The notes under the pieces were generated by a model. That model saw only the letters and a program-made list of their open reading frames with translations, did not search any database and was not told the DNA's origin. Both the position numbers and the translations under genes were made by a program. Below, one piece after another: positions 1-8,641 of a stretch of 64,000 nucleotides of DNA (the stretch's first letter is position 1; the number at the start of each line of letters is the position of its first letter). The DNA comes from G963704535 sp963704535 (GTDB lineage: Bacteria > Chloroflexota > Chloroflexia > Chloroflexales > Roseiflexaceae), in the NCBI GenBank assembly GCA_963704535.1, contig OY969916.1, positions 6,200,001 to 6,264,000 of the forward strand. The letters are read 5' to 3'.

Positions 1-2940
1 AGGGTAGGCTTCGTGCTGGAAGTCGAGCGCGTTCAGCTCCCACTGCACGTAGCGATTCCAGTCCAGCAGGTCGTCGTCGGTCACGAGTTCGCCGGCGCGC
101 GCATACACGTATCCCGGACGCCCGGTAGCGACGGCGGCGGGCAGATCAGGGATGTCGATGCTATACAATGCACTCGCCTTAGGGCTGGCGAACAGCGGCG
201 CCTCCGGGAGCAGCGGCAGCTCGATCCGCTGGTCGATCAGGCTGATGCGGGCGGTGAAGCTCTGGTTGGACTTGATCGTGAGATCGGGGTAGTTTTTGTA
301 GTATGTCTTCAGGTCATCGGGAGGGCGCATCCACTCGATGTTGAAGCGCAGGCTGTCGAGCTTTTTGTAGACCAACTCGGGGTGGCCGAGGTACAGGCGC
401 GCGCCGGCGCTTGGGCTGGAGCCGAACGGCTCAAAGGGCTTGCCGGCGTCCAGGACCGCCTCGTCGTTCTGGGCTTGCTGCGGCGTCAGCCCGGCCACCG
501 CCGCCCGCAGGTGGACGCGCAGAAGCACCAGGTCCCTGAACGGCTGGTAGTGGCTGATGTACCGACCGGTTTCGGGCTCGGCCGGCGCGGGCTGCCAGAT
601 CTGCCGCAACATCAGCCGCAGCACCGGCCAGGACGCGACGAACTGAGTCTGCTCGGTCGGTGGCGGCGCCAGCGCGGCGATGTTCTCCGCAAAGGTCAAT
701 ACGAATTGGAGCGCCTGCGGCTTCGGCGCGGGTACCGCGATCCCCGACAGGGAGCTGTAGTCGCCGATCGTCACCTTGATGGTATCGGGCTTGATCCAAC
801 CTTTTTCGGTGCTGATCTCGATCTGGAATGGCTCATCGCCCGGCTTGGCCGCGCTGGAGAGGGCTGGGAACAGCGCGCGGATCGCCTCGGTACGAAACTG
901 GTCGGCCGCGAAGCCGAGCGTGAGGGTGATCGTGCGCTGGCCCTCGCTCAACGCCAGCAGCGGCGAGCTGATCGCCCAGCCCAACGTGGAGGGCGGCACG
1001 GGATCATCCTGGCTCACCACCGGCTGGCCCTGGCCGAAGGTCTTCCAGCGCGGCGGGTCGGTTTCGACCGTGCCCTCCTGCTTTACCTTGACCGCAGTGG
1101 CATCGGCGGCCGGGTACAGGTTGAGCCACTCCTCTTTTTGGGCCACCGGCTCACCCAGCCGCGAGCGCTGGGCCAGCTCCACGACGCGGTAGGTGCGGTC
1201 CCACTCTTCGGCGGTGATCGCGCTGCCCGACGACGCACGCGCCCGCACATCGCGTAGGAACAGCACATCGCCCTCGTCACGGATGTACTGTTCCAATTGG
1301 TCCAGCGCGGTCGACGAGGATTGCTCGCCCAGCGCGACGGCGATCATCGCGTCGAAGCCCTGCTCCTCGCGGGTCTGGCGCAGCAGATCTCTGCGCTCGG
1401 CATAGACCTTGGCGCGGTGCGCGCCGGCCAGGATCGCCTCGGCCTTGTCCCACTCCTGGGGGCTGGCATCCGGCTTCTCGGCCACGGCCATGAGGTAGGC
1501 AAACTCCTGGAGCGGCATGAAAAAGAACGCCTCGACGGCCTGCACCTGCTTGTAGTAGCTGTCGATATCGGCGATCGCCGCGCCGCTGACCGGGCTGGGG
1601 TACTTCAGCGGGCCGACCGCTGCCTCCAGGTTGGCCGCGAATGCATTGGCCGCGTACGGCGGCTGGACGGGGAATGTGTAGGGTGGCTCGGCGCTGGGGT
1701 TCAGCTTGCCCTTGCGCTGCCCGGCCGCCTCCAGGATGCGGTTGATCTCGCCCCACTCATTGTCGATCCGCACCTTGATCTGCATCATGCGGTAGAAGTC
1801 GTCGAGATCGTCGAAGTACAGGCGCTCGTGAATAAACTGCTGTACGCTGGCGCGGATGCGCTGGTCGTACAGATCGTAGATGTCCTCCACCTCGGTCAGT
1901 TCGTCGAAGTTCGGCGCGCCGCCCAGGGCAGTCTTGAGATTGGCATCAAAGTCGCGCGGATTGGTGGGCTGCAACTTAAAGTTCGCGTTGCCGGTGCGCT
2001 TCCGGCCGATCTGCTCCAGGATCTGATTGATCTCCTGCCACTCGGCGTCCGATCCATCGCGCTGATGCTTGAGCTGCATCAGCGTGTGCAGATCGGGGAA
2101 TTCCAGGAACAGGCCGGTGCGGGTAAACTCCACCAGGCTGTGCAGCGCCAGCAGGATATTGTAGGTGATCGGCACATTGGTTGGGTAGGCTGGCAGCGCG
2201 TCGCCGGGGAGCGGGTCGCCCAGCGCGATCCGCAGCATATTGAGAAACGCCTCGGGACGCGGGCCGGGGTACTCCACACGAGCGCTATGGATGTCGATCA
2301 GCCGCTTCTCGGCATACACCGAGCTGAGTTGGCTGATCTGGGCGTGGCTGGCGATCAGATCGCGGTCGGTGCTGTAGAACAGATCCTGGCCCCGGCTATC
2401 GGCGCCCGCGCGCAGCAGTGTGCCCGCCGGCAGCAGAAGCTGCTCGGTCGTCGGCGCCAAATCGATCAGCACGCTCACCTGGTCGGGGATGCCGGGCCGC
2501 CTGGCGATACGCAGCACCTGCTGATAATAGAAATCCAGATGCCGGCGAGTGAGCGTATTGAGCTGGTCTTGCGCGTAGCGCAGAAGCCGGAGGAAGGTCA
2601 GAAACAGCGCGAAGTGCGGGCGCGCGTAGGGCTGGGCTTGCTCGGTGGAGAACCTGTGCGGCTCGCGCATAAACGCGACCGCCTCGTCGAGATCGAGATC
2701 CGGGCCGATAAACCCGCTCCAGTCGCCATCGACCTGAAGCTGCTGATCCACGACATCGAAGAAGTTCAGCTCGCGCGCGTAGGCGCGGGCGAAGGCCAGC
2801 AGATCGGCGGGCGAGCGCTCATCGACCGACACATAGCCAGGATCGAGCGCCGGCTGGGCGCGCGCGGCCTGGCTGGTGCCATCGCGCTGGAGCAGCGGCT
2901 GATCGGTCGCATCAGGTGGGTTGGCTGTTTCTTGCGCCAA
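1..2940 (-). CDS. eCIS large baseplate protein (Afp11/Afp12-like), 3' end beyond window
   Basis: The minus-strand frame is open from 2940 to the window edge, about 980 codons without a stop. No ATG lies between the upstream in-frame stop and the first homologous residues; a TTG at 2940 with GAGG eight bases before it is the likely start, one base after the stop of the preceding gene. Near the N-terminus it has PADLLAFARAYARELNFF, followed by a stretch with LLPAGTLLRAG, as in large eCIS/T6SS-like baseplate wedge proteins. It follows gp25 and spike-tip genes, which is the place of Afp11 (gpJ-like) in the Serratia Afp order. Afp12 is the alternative. Long plus-strand frames across this region are shadows. 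Confidence 0.7.
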   Translation of the reverse strand, partial: MAQETANPPDATDQPLLQRDGTSQAARAQPALDPGYVSVDERSPADLLAFARAYARELNFFDVVDQQLQVDGDWSGFIGPDLDLDEAVAFMREPHRFSTEQAQPYARPHFALFLTFLRLLRYAQDQLNTLTRRHLDFYYQQVLRIARRPGIPDQVSVLIDLAPTTEQLLLPAGTLLRAGADSRGQDLFYSTDRDLIASHAQISQLSSVYAEKRLIDIHSARVEYPGPRPEAFLNMLRIALGDPLPGDALPAYPTNVPITYNILLALHSLVEFTRTGLFLEFPDLHTLMQLKHQRDGSDAEWQEINQILEQIGRKRTGNANFKLQPTNPRDFDANLKTALGGAPNFDELTEVEDIYDLYDQRIRASVQQFIHERLYFDDLDDFYRMMQIKVRIDNEWGEINRILEAAGQRKGKLNPSAEPPYTFPVQPPYAANAFAANLEAAVGPLKYPSPVSGAAIADIDSYYKQVQAVEAFFFMPLQEFAYLMAVAEKPDASPQEWDKAEAILAGAHRAKVYAERRDLLRQTREEQGFDAMIAVALGEQSSSTALDQLEQYIRDEGDVLFLRDVRARASSGSAITAEEWDRTYRVVELAQRSRLGEPVAQKEEWLNLYPAADATAVKVKQEGTVETDPPRWKTFGQGQPVVSQDDPVPPSTLGWAISSPLLALSEGQRTITLTLGFAADQFRTEAIRALFPALSSAAKPGDEPFQIEISTEKGWIKPDTIKVTIGDYSSLSGIAVPAPKPQALQFVLTFAENIAALAPPPTEQTQFVASWPVLRLMLRQIWQPAPAEPETGRYISHYQPFRDLVLLRVHLRAAVAGLTPQQAQNDEAVLDAGKPFEPFGSSPSAGARLYLGHPELVYKKLDSLRFNIEWMRPPDDLKTYYKNYPDLTIKSNQSFTARISLIDQRIELPLLPEAPLFASPKASALYSIDIPDLPAAVATGRPGYVYARAGELVTDDDLLDWNRYVQWELNALDFQHEAYP

Positions 2941-2941
2941 G

Positions 2942-3376
2942 CTACGTGCCTCGGAACTTGGTGTTCATCGTCAGAAATCTCCCCTTGCCGGAGTACTGCG
3001 GGGTCGGGTCGGGGATCGGCGAGCCCGGCCCGGGCGGCGGCTGCTTGGCCGGGCTCTGCACCTCAAACTTGGCCGTGAAGTTGCCGCCTTTGAGCAGCAC
3101 CACCTTGGCGCCGGTCTTGGTCTTGGTGGCCTTCTGGCTGCTGTCCAGGGCCGCGATCTTCAGCGTGCCGGTGCCGGGGATGGAATACTGGGGCGTCACA
3201 TAGGAGCAGCCGGCCACCTTGACCTTACCCTCATCGCCCTCCACGCAGATCTTCTTGCCGTTCAGCGTGCCGGGGCCGCTGGCCTTGAGGCTACCGGGCT
3301 TGATCATCACCGCCGCCGCGCCAAAGTTAGGCATGAAGATCGCCTCGTCGCCGTCGATCAGGATGAAATCGGGCAT
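2942..3376 (-). CDS. eCIS spike-tip-like small protein (Afp10 position)
   Basis: The protein has 144 residues and begins MPDFILIDGDEAIFMPNFG; the ATG at 3376 has GAGAG about 7 bases upstream. It is rich in short beta-type segments with conserved-looking Gly, contains the run KKICVEGDEGKVKVAGCSY with two Cys, and ends in a Pro/Gly-rich tail (PPPGPGSPIPDPTP). It lies between the gp25 gene and the large baseplate gene, where PAAR-type tips sit in eCIS clusters. I do not see a textbook PAAR motif, so tip function is inferred from position and size. A repeat of about 50 bp separates it from the gp25 gene. Confidence 0.55.
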   Translation of the reverse strand: MPDFILIDGDEAIFMPNFGAAAVMIKPGSLKASGPGTLNGKKICVEGDEGKVKVAGCSYVTPQYSIPGTGTLKIAALDSSQKATKTKTGAKVVLLKGGNFTAKFEVQSPAKQPPPGPGSPIPDPTPQYSGKGRFLTMNTKFRGT

Positions 3377-3390
3377 AGTTTTCTCTCGAA

Positions 3391-3440
3391 AAAAGGGGAG
3401 ATGGAGGGCAGTCCCTTCAAACCACCCCTCCCACATTGTA
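3391..3440. repeat. degenerate copy of GAGGGG/CCCCTC palindromic repeat
   Basis: The A-run and AGGGGAG, followed by GGAGGGCAGTCCCTTC and CACCCCTCCCACATTG, match the dispersed palindrome described at 8451. The inner stem is imperfect here. It fills the gap between the gp25 and spike-tip genes. Confidence 0.5.
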
Positions 3441-3470
3441 AAGTTGAACGGGCCGCTTTTGAAGCCTGCC

Positions 3471-3884
3471 TCACACAGGAGCTGTGGCCTCGTTGACATA
3501 GAACGGGTAGACCATGTTGAAGCGCGAGTTCGTACTGCGTACGGTGTAGTCGATCCTGATCAGCAGCAGGCCCGGCTGCTCGGCGCTCTCGGAGATATCC
3601 AGGTTATCCATGCTGATGCGCGGCTCGTGGTACAGAATGGCGTCCGAGATGATGCTGGTGAGCGTGTTGATCAACCCCTGGTCGATCTCCTCGAACAGCA
3701 CATAGTCCAGGTCGCAGCCAAAGCTGTCCTGCATCACCCGCTCGCCCATGCGCGTGGCAAACAGGATCTGGAGGCTCTGGTGGATGTCCTCCGCGCCTGC
3801 GACCAACTCCACCTCGGCCCCACCCCTGGTAAAGCTGGGCGGGAAGCTCCAGCCGGTGCCCAGAAACGATTGTTCAGGCAGCAT
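3471..3884 (-). CDS. gp25/GPW-family baseplate protein (Afp9-like)
   Basis: This is a 137-residue protein starting MLPEQSFLGTGWSFPP. The central segment EDIHQSLQILFATRMGERVM and the following FGCDLDYVLFEEID are the typical core of the gp25/GPW lysozyme-like baseplate family, where the promoter-proximal strand and LxTxxGER-type motif are conserved. It forms part of the baseplate wedge that triggers sheath contraction. Its length is normal for the family. It lies between the VgrG-like spike gene and the tip-like gene, the canonical eCIS order. Confidence 0.85.
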   Translation of the reverse strand: MLPEQSFLGTGWSFPPSFTRGGAEVELVAGAEDIHQSLQILFATRMGERVMQDSFGCDLDYVLFEEIDQGLINTLTSIISDAILYHEPRISMDNLDISESAEQPGLLLIRIDYTVRSTNSRFNMVYPFYVNEATAPV

Positions 3885-3929
3885 ATGCCTCCTGTTTAGG
3901 CAAGGTTTCGGGCGACGCCGATCTACTTT

Positions 3930-3990
3930 ACAGTGTGGGTGGGCTATTTTAGAGGGGCGGCCCCTCTAACTCCCCCTTTTTCCTATTACT
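3930..3990. repeat. GAGGGG/CCCCTC palindromic repeat
   Basis: The stretch GTGGGTGGGCTATTTTAG is followed by the inner hairpin AGAGGGGCGGCCCCTCT and then AACTCCCCCTTTTT. It has the same architecture as the copies at 5651, 8451 and others, and it abuts the 3' end of the VgrG-like gene. Confidence 0.75.
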
Positions 3991-5629
3991 TGACATCGAC
4001 TTTTTTGCCCTTGATCTCCACATTGCCGCCGGCGTCGATCTTCAGATCTTTCTTGGTTGTGATCTGGATGCCGTCCTTGCTCAGCTTGATCGCATTGCCG
4101 TGCTGGTCGGTAATCATGATCGTCTGCGCGTCGTCGTCCAGCGCGATCTGGCTCTTGTTGGGTGTCTCGATGAAGATCGCCGGCTTGGGATTGTCGAGGA
4201 ACCGGATGGAGGTGCCTTTCTTCGTGATGATCGCCTTGGCGAGATTGTCCTTTTCCAGCTTGGCAACCTGGGTATGCGGCGCGTTCTTTGAGCCATACAT
4301 GGCCCCCAGGATCACCGCCTGGCGCGGGTCGTCGTTGAAGAACCCCACCACCACCTCGTCGCCCGGCTCGGGCCGGAAGAAGTAGCCGCGATCCTTGCCG
4401 GCATCCGGGGTGGCGAGCCGCGCCCACACGGTGCCCTTTTTCTCGTCGATGCCTGGCAAGATCACCGGCACGCGCAACTCCTTATCCGGATCCTCCGCGA
4501 ACTGGCCGACAACCCCGATCTGGAGGCCATTGACCGCCGGGAGCAGCCCGGCCGCCGGCGCATCGGCGATGTCCCGGCGCGCGGCGAAGCGCTCGGCCGG
4601 GAGGCCGAACTGGAGGTCGGTCTGCCAGCCGTGCTGATCGACCCGGTGGCGGATGCCCGTCACCAGCGTCTGGCCATTGAAGCGCTTCCCAACGCCGGCG
4701 ACCTCCATGACATCCATGAGCTTGATATCGCCAAAGCCCGGCACCGCGATGCGGCCCCGCAGCATGGTCATCCGGCTGCGCGCCATCGCCGCGTCGGACC
4801 AGGACTGAAGCTCCTTGGGGTTCAGCGGCACCGGGCTGTTCAGCAGGTACGCCTCAGTACCGATCGTCTTGGCGATCTTGGCGCCGTCGAGGTTGCCCTG
4901 GGCCAGCGCGAACTCCTTGGCCTTGGCCGCCTTGGTCAGCTTCTGATTTTCGATATCCCAGGCGATGCTCTGGATCTCCGGGTACTGCTGTTCGGCGGCG
5001 GTCTCGATCTCGAAGCCGAAAATCTCGTTCAACCCATACTCAAATATGTGATTCGCCGCGCCGCCCAGGGCGATCGGCGGCAGCGAGATCTGGCCGTCCT
5101 CGACCACCACCAGCAGCCCCAGGCTCTCGGCGCGCGCCAGGATAAAATCCCAGTCGGTGCAATAGTACTGCACCAGCTCACCATGTTGAGGCTGCGTCGC
5201 CGCGATCGAGCCCTTCTCCAGGCCGGCGCCGGTGATGATCTTGCCGATCACGGCGTCGTCGGTCTGGTCGCGGTACACGGCGCTCTTGCGAACCGAGGTG
5301 AGCTTGACCGCCACGTCTTTCAGCTCGACGGTGAGCAGCGAGCCCTGGAGGCCGGCCTCGACGATCTGCGCGACCACCACGCCCTGAAACACCGTGGCCC
5401 CCTGGTCGGGCGCGCCCTCGTAGCGCAGCTTGATCTCGATCGGCTTGCCCGGCTCAAAAAAATCCTGATCGCTGATCGCAAACACCTGCTGTGACGCCTC
5501 GCCGTCCAGCAGCACGATCTGGGCGTGCGGGATGCGGTTGACTTCTCTCGTGATATCGATCGCGAGCAGCTCATAGGATGGGTCCATCGGCTGGCCGACG
5601 CTCAGGATGGATGGTGTCACAACGCTCAT
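3986..5629 (-). CDS. VgrG/gp5-like spike protein (Afp8-like)
   Basis: This 547-residue protein begins MSVVTPSILSVGQ. The N-terminal half carries gp27-like tube/hub segments; around residues 375-440 is a gp5 OB-fold region (VIGQ-type LQIGVVGQF, then KGTVWARLATPDAGKDRGYFFRPEPGDEVVVGFF). The C-terminus has short beta repeats (IALDDDAQTIMITDQHGNAIKLSKDGIQI) forming a spike-like beta-helix. It makes the hub and central spike below the inner tube. No extra C-terminal toxin domain is visible. It lies between the LysM adaptor and gp25 genes, separated from the former by three repeat copies. Confidence 0.85.
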   Translation of the reverse strand: MSVVTPSILSVGQPMDPSYELLAIDITREVNRIPHAQIVLLDGEASQQVFAISDQDFFEPGKPIEIKLRYEGAPDQGATVFQGVVVAQIVEAGLQGSLLTVELKDVAVKLTSVRKSAVYRDQTDDAVIGKIITGAGLEKGSIAATQPQHGELVQYYCTDWDFILARAESLGLLVVVEDGQISLPPIALGGAANHIFEYGLNEIFGFEIETAAEQQYPEIQSIAWDIENQKLTKAAKAKEFALAQGNLDGAKIAKTIGTEAYLLNSPVPLNPKELQSWSDAAMARSRMTMLRGRIAVPGFGDIKLMDVMEVAGVGKRFNGQTLVTGIRHRVDQHGWQTDLQFGLPAERFAARRDIADAPAAGLLPAVNGLQIGVVGQFAEDPDKELRVPVILPGIDEKKGTVWARLATPDAGKDRGYFFRPEPGDEVVVGFFNDDPRQAVILGAMYGSKNAPHTQVAKLEKDNLAKAIITKKGTSIRFLDNPKPAIFIETPNKSQIALDDDAQTIMITDQHGNAIKLSKDGIQITTKKDLKIDAGGNVEIKGKKVDVK

Positions 5630-5650
5630 CGATCGCGATCCCTATCCGAT

Positions 5651-5827
5651 TTACAATGTGGGTGAGCTATTCTAGAGGGGGAGGCCCCCTCTAACTCCCC
5701 CTTTTTCCGAAAATGTAGGTGGGCTGTTTTAGAGGGGAGGCCCCCTCTAACTCCCCCCTTTTTTATATTAGGCATGTGGGTGGAGATTTTTTGGAGGGCG
5801 GCCCCTCCAAACCTCCCCTATTTCACC
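5651..5827. repeat. three tandem copies of the GAGGGG/CCCCTC palindromic repeat
   Basis: Copies begin near 5654, 5713 and 5772. Each has GTGGGTG(A/G)GCT or a variant, a G-run/C-run hairpin (for example GAGGGGGAGGCCCCCTC) and a C5-T3+ tail. They fill the gap between the LysM adaptor and VgrG-like genes and are in the same orientation as those near 8451. Confidence 0.75.
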
Positions 5828-6541
5828 CTAGGACTCCAGCGGCGGGAAGAACAGCTCCTGCCCTGGTGTGAGATTCCTAAAGTCCTCCAGGCCATTGGCC
5901 TGAGCAACCCTCAGGTAGTAGCTCGACGAGCCGTAGATCGCCTTGGTGAGCAGCGGCAGTGTGTCGCCGGCCTTGACGACCCGGTAGTGGGTCAGGTCGG
6001 GCGAACTCTTGTTCTCCAGGGCCATGCGCTTCTTCACTTCCATGTCGGAAAGAAGCGTTACATCGAGTTCGGCCCGCAGCGGCGAGCCATCGCGGTTGAA
6101 GCTGGTGTAGGTGACATTCACGCTGGAGAGACGGCAGGAGAAGATCAGGCCGCCATCCTCCTTGCCGCCCCACTCGACCAACAGAAAGTTCGGCTCGTGG
6201 ATGTCGCCGTTCATGCGGAACGTCAGGTCGATAAACTTCTTGACCCGATCCGCGACCGTCTGCTGTTTCCCCAGCAGGCGGATGCCCATCTCATCGACGC
6301 CGGTGCCGTCCAGCACCAGCTTCAGGCTCAGCTCGCGCGGCTTGCTGCGCGCATAGTCCACCCGCTTGTTGGTGCTGTTGAGTCCCTGATTCTTGCCGTA
6401 CTGGATCTCATACTTCTGCGAAAACGAGGCCGGGTTAAACATCGCCTCAAACGTATCGATGTAATTGGCCAGCGATCGCGATCGCGCCTTATACGCCTTG
6501 ATCGTCAGCTTCTTCAGCTTCATGCTGTCCAGGAGACCCAT
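5828..6541 (-). CDS. LysM-containing tube-initiator/adaptor protein (Afp7-like)
   Basis: This 237-residue protein starts MGLLDSMKLKKLTIKAYK. The N-terminal part (MFNPASFSQKYEIQYGKNQG) is typical of contractile-injection tube-adaptor proteins. The C-terminal 55 residues form a LysM domain (THYRVVKAGDTLPLLTKAIYG, then LTPGQELFFPP). It links spike hub to tube in known eCIS structures. The ATG at 6541 lies 2 bases after the stop of the DUF5908 gene, so the genes are likely co-translated. Confidence 0.85.
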   Translation of the reverse strand: MGLLDSMKLKKLTIKAYKARSRSLANYIDTFEAMFNPASFSQKYEIQYGKNQGLNSTNKRVDYARSKPRELSLKLVLDGTGVDEMGIRLLGKQQTVADRVKKFIDLTFRMNGDIHEPNFLLVEWGGKEDGGLIFSCRLSSVNVTYTSFNRDGSPLRAELDVTLLSDMEVKKRMALENKSSPDLTHYRVVKAGDTLPLLTKAIYGSSSYYLRVAQANGLEDFRNLTPGQELFFPPLES

Positions 6542-6542
6542 G

Positions 6543-6707
6543 CTAGCGCTCCGCTTTCTTTTTGAGAATCCTGAGCACCTGCCGCACACACTCCTCGACG
6601 ATCGCCTCGCGCTCCTCGGCCGAGAGCTGGCTTTGGGGCGCTCCCTCGCCTTCCTGCGAATCCGCCGCGATGGCCCTGATCACGAGTTCTTTGATTTCTA
6701 CCGGCAT
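6543..6707 (-). CDS. DUF5908 small eCIS protein (Afp6 position)
   Basis: This 54-residue protein begins MPVEIKELVIRAIA and ends in a charged helix with the segment EEREAIVEECVRQVLRILKKK. The MP(I/V)EI(K/R)ELVI(R/K) start is typical of DUF5908 proteins, which occur between tube and LysM genes in eCIS loci. The function is unknown to me. The start overlaps the 3' end of the upstream tube gene in its raw frame, but is 5 bp downstream of the stop of the frame-corrected version. Confidence 0.75.
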   Translation of the reverse strand: MPVEIKELVIRAIAADSQEGEGAPQSQLSAEEREAIVEECVRQVLRILKKKAER

Positions 6708-6711
6708 AGGG

Positions 6712-7186
6712 CTATATCCTGATCGTTTGCATGCGCTGGTAGGACAGCTCCATGGAACTCGACCGCAACCTCGTTGGAGTTGGCATCCAGGTCCGAGACG
6801 CTCCACTTCACGGGAAACGCCTTCATAAACAGCCAGCTTGCGATCGGGATGCCGGAGTGGTCCAGCAAACTCACCAGCACATTGGATGCGCTAAACTTAA
6901 ACAGCGACATTGCCGCGTTGAACTCGATCACTAGCGGCGAGCCGACGACGATCCCGCGCTCCAGGACCAGGTTCTCATGTTGGACCTGCTTGGGAAAGCG
7001 CTGGATGTAGAGATTCTGGCCACCCTCTTCCAGCGAGTAGGTTTCAACCGTCGTGGCGATCCCCGACACCCGCTGGAACATGATGTCGAGCGGGTTGGGC
7101 ACGACGCCCCCCACCAGAAACAGCACGCCAAAGCGAAACCGCAAGGGCGGGTTGCCAACAAACGGAAGCGGTCCCGGTGTTGCCAT
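6712..7186 (-). CDS. gp19-type tube protein (Afp5-like), 3' frameshift
   Basis: The protein starts MATPGPLPFVGNPPLRFRFG and has the tube-fold run SDLDANSNEVAVE near the end, as in gp19-family proteins. The raw frame then reads FHGAVLPAHANDQD and stops at 6698. Skipping one C in the CC at about 6750 gives MELSYQRMQTIRI and a TAG at 6712, the usual C-terminal pattern for this family. I therefore annotate the corrected end. The protein would be about 158 residues and probably forms the first tube layer on the hub. Confidence 0.75.
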
Positions 7187-7227
7187 AGCGTCAGCTCTAT
7201 CTGTGCGGGTAACTGTTCAGAATTAAC

Positions 7228-7312
7228 GCAAAGGTGCAAAGATGCAAAGGTGCAAAGATGTCATAGAGGTCCTATCTTCCTGCCTTTGCCCCTTTGCGTC
7301 TTTGCGTTAAAC
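7228..7312. repeat. 8-mer iterated repeat (AAAGGTGC/AAAGATGC)
   Basis: The octamers AAAGGTGC and AAAGATGC alternate, and a C/T-rich counterpart (CTTTGCCCCTTTGCGTCTTTGC) follows. The two halves are roughly inverted, as in the other iterated repeats of this window. Confidence 0.6.
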
Positions 7313-7317
7313 CCACG

Positions 7318-7455
7318 ATCCGTGGCGGAAAGGGGATTCTTGAGGGGCGACCCCCTCAAACTCCCCCTTTTCAAACAATCTCTAACTGTGCGGGCGGAAA
7401 GGGGTTTCTTGAGGGGCTTCCCCTCAAACTCCCCCTTTTCAAACAGTCTCTAACT
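7318..7455. repeat. two copies of the GAGGGG/CCCCTC palindromic repeat
   Basis: The copies start at about 7320 and 7389. Each reads GGCGGAAAGGGG, a short spacer, TTGAGGGG...CCCCTCAA, then ACTCCCCCTTTTCAAACA(A/G)TCTCTAACTGTGCGGG. An outer stem AAAGGGG/CCCCTTT encloses the inner hairpin. The second copy runs into the last codons of the adjacent tube gene, whose C-terminus (YSPHS) is encoded by repeat sequence. Confidence 0.75.
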
Positions 7456-7936
7456 GTGCGGGCTGTAGTCCACCTGTATGTTGTGGGCGATCAGCTCGAT
7501 CGCCTCGATCGCGGCCTCGTTGGTATTCGCGTCAAAGGACGGCGCATCCAGCTTGACCGGCAGCGCCCCCTGAACCGACCAGCGAATCACCGGGGCGCCG
7601 GCCTCGTCGCACAGGTCGATCAGGATGTCGCGCTTCGCATCGCTGAAGAACGGGTCGTTGTAGGTGCTGTTAAACCACTTGTATAAGTACGTGCCGTTTT
7701 TCACGATGCCGCGCTTCATCGTCAGCCGGATGGGCTGGAGCATGCCGGGGATGATCTTTGACCCCCAGCGCAAAACTCAGCCCGTGCTTATACGTCACCG
7801 GATCGTACTGGAGACTCAGCCCGGAAACCTCGGCAAAGCTCAACACCAGCGCCTCGCCATCGCGGAGCACCGTGACGCGGTAGTTGTAGGCCGGGAGCGG
7901 GTAGCTGGACTTGATCTGGTCTTTATCCTGCGCCAC
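7450..7936 (-). CDS. second gp19-type tube protein, internal frameshift
   Basis: The N-terminal frame starts at a GTG (7936) and reads VAQDKDQIKSSYPLPAYNYRV up to YKHGLSFAL. The C-terminal frame continues SKIIPGMLQPIRLTMKRG to AIELIAHNIQVDY. The two join if one base of the C5 run at 7762-7766 (G5 on the coding strand) is an extra base. The fused protein, about 161 residues, is a paralogue of the upstream tube protein (shared SYPLP-YNYRV, SFDANTNEAAIEAIELIA). The GTG overlaps the TAG stop of the upstream gene by one base, so translation is likely coupled. Confidence 0.75.
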
Positions 7937-8409
7937 TATGCCTCTTCCATCACGATCCCATCGGCCATCAGTTGCATGGTCTCAATCGACGTGTCGTTGG
8001 AGTTGGCATCGAAGGTGGGCGCGTCAAGCTGGGTTGGAAAGGCGTTGATCACCCGCCAGCTGATCACCGGCGCGCCCTGCTCGTCGCACAGCCGGATATA
8101 GATGTCCTTTTTTTCCACCTGGTTGATCTGGATCGCGTTGATCCAGCCGAAGAACGTCGTGATGCTGACGCCGCGCACCAGGCCCTTCTTCAAGGTGATA
8201 GTGGCCGGGGTGCCCTGCGCCGGCATGTGCATCACGCGCGGGCCGGGCACGCCGCTCTCGGTGGGGCTTTCTTTATAGGTGACAGTATCGTACTTAATGC
8301 TGAGTCCCGATACTTCCGAGAAAGCGACCGTATCGCTGCCGATCTCGACCCGGTAGTTATAGACCGGCAGCGGGTACGCAGCTTTGATCTCTTCTTTGGT
8401 GAGGGCCAT
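7936..8409 (-). CDS. gp19-type inner tube protein (Afp1-like)
   Basis: This 157-residue protein starts MALTKEEIKAAYPLPVYNYR, and the ATG at 8409 has AAGGAG upstream. It contains the tube-family segments EVSGLSIKYDTVTYKESP, TLKKGLVRG and PTFDANSNDTSIETMQLMADG. It builds the inner rigid tube pushed out on contraction. The family's usual length is 140-160. It is separated from the sheath gene by about 230 bp of repeats, which is unusual within an operon. Confidence 0.87.
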   Translation of the reverse strand: MALTKEEIKAAYPLPVYNYRVEIGSDTVAFSEVSGLSIKYDTVTYKESPTESGVPGPRVMHMPAQGTPATITLKKGLVRGVSITTFFGWINAIQINQVEKKDIYIRLCDEQGAPVISWRVINAFPTQLDAPTFDANSNDTSIETMQLMADGIVMEEA

Positions 8410-8450
8410 CGCTTATCTCCTTGTTAGACAAGCTTCTTTGCTACTTTACA

Positions 8451-8631
8451 GTGTGGGTGAGCTATTTTATGAGGGGAGGCCCCTCAAACTCCCCCTTTTC
8501 CAGGACCATAGTGTGAGTGAGCTATTTTATGAGGGGCGGCCCCCTCAAACTCCCCCTTTTCCAGGACCATAGTGTGGGTGAGCTATTTTATGAGGGGCGG
8601 CCCCTCAAACTCCCCCTTTTCAAACAGTCTC
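8451..8631. repeat. three tandem copies of the GAGGGG/CCCCTC palindromic repeat
   Basis: The units at 8451-8510, 8511-8571 and 8572-8631 are almost identical. Each has GTGTGGGTGAGCTATTTTAT, GAGGGG(A/C)GGCCCC(C)TC, AAACTCCCCCTTTTC and CAGGACCATA. They lie between sheath and tube genes. A hairpin there could modulate sheath:tube expression, but this is inference. Confidence 0.8.
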
Positions 8632-8641
8632 TGGGAGCCGG

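Noticed and set aside
13..3078. Long plus-strand open frames across 13-3078
   Set aside because: They are antisense to one continuous minus-strand frame whose translation has eCIS baseplate features; their own translations are Arg/Leu/Gly-rich shadow sequence.
8451..8631. CRISPR array
   Set aside because: The three units are directly adjacent and nearly identical along their whole 60 bp, with no variable spacers, and no cas genes are nearby.
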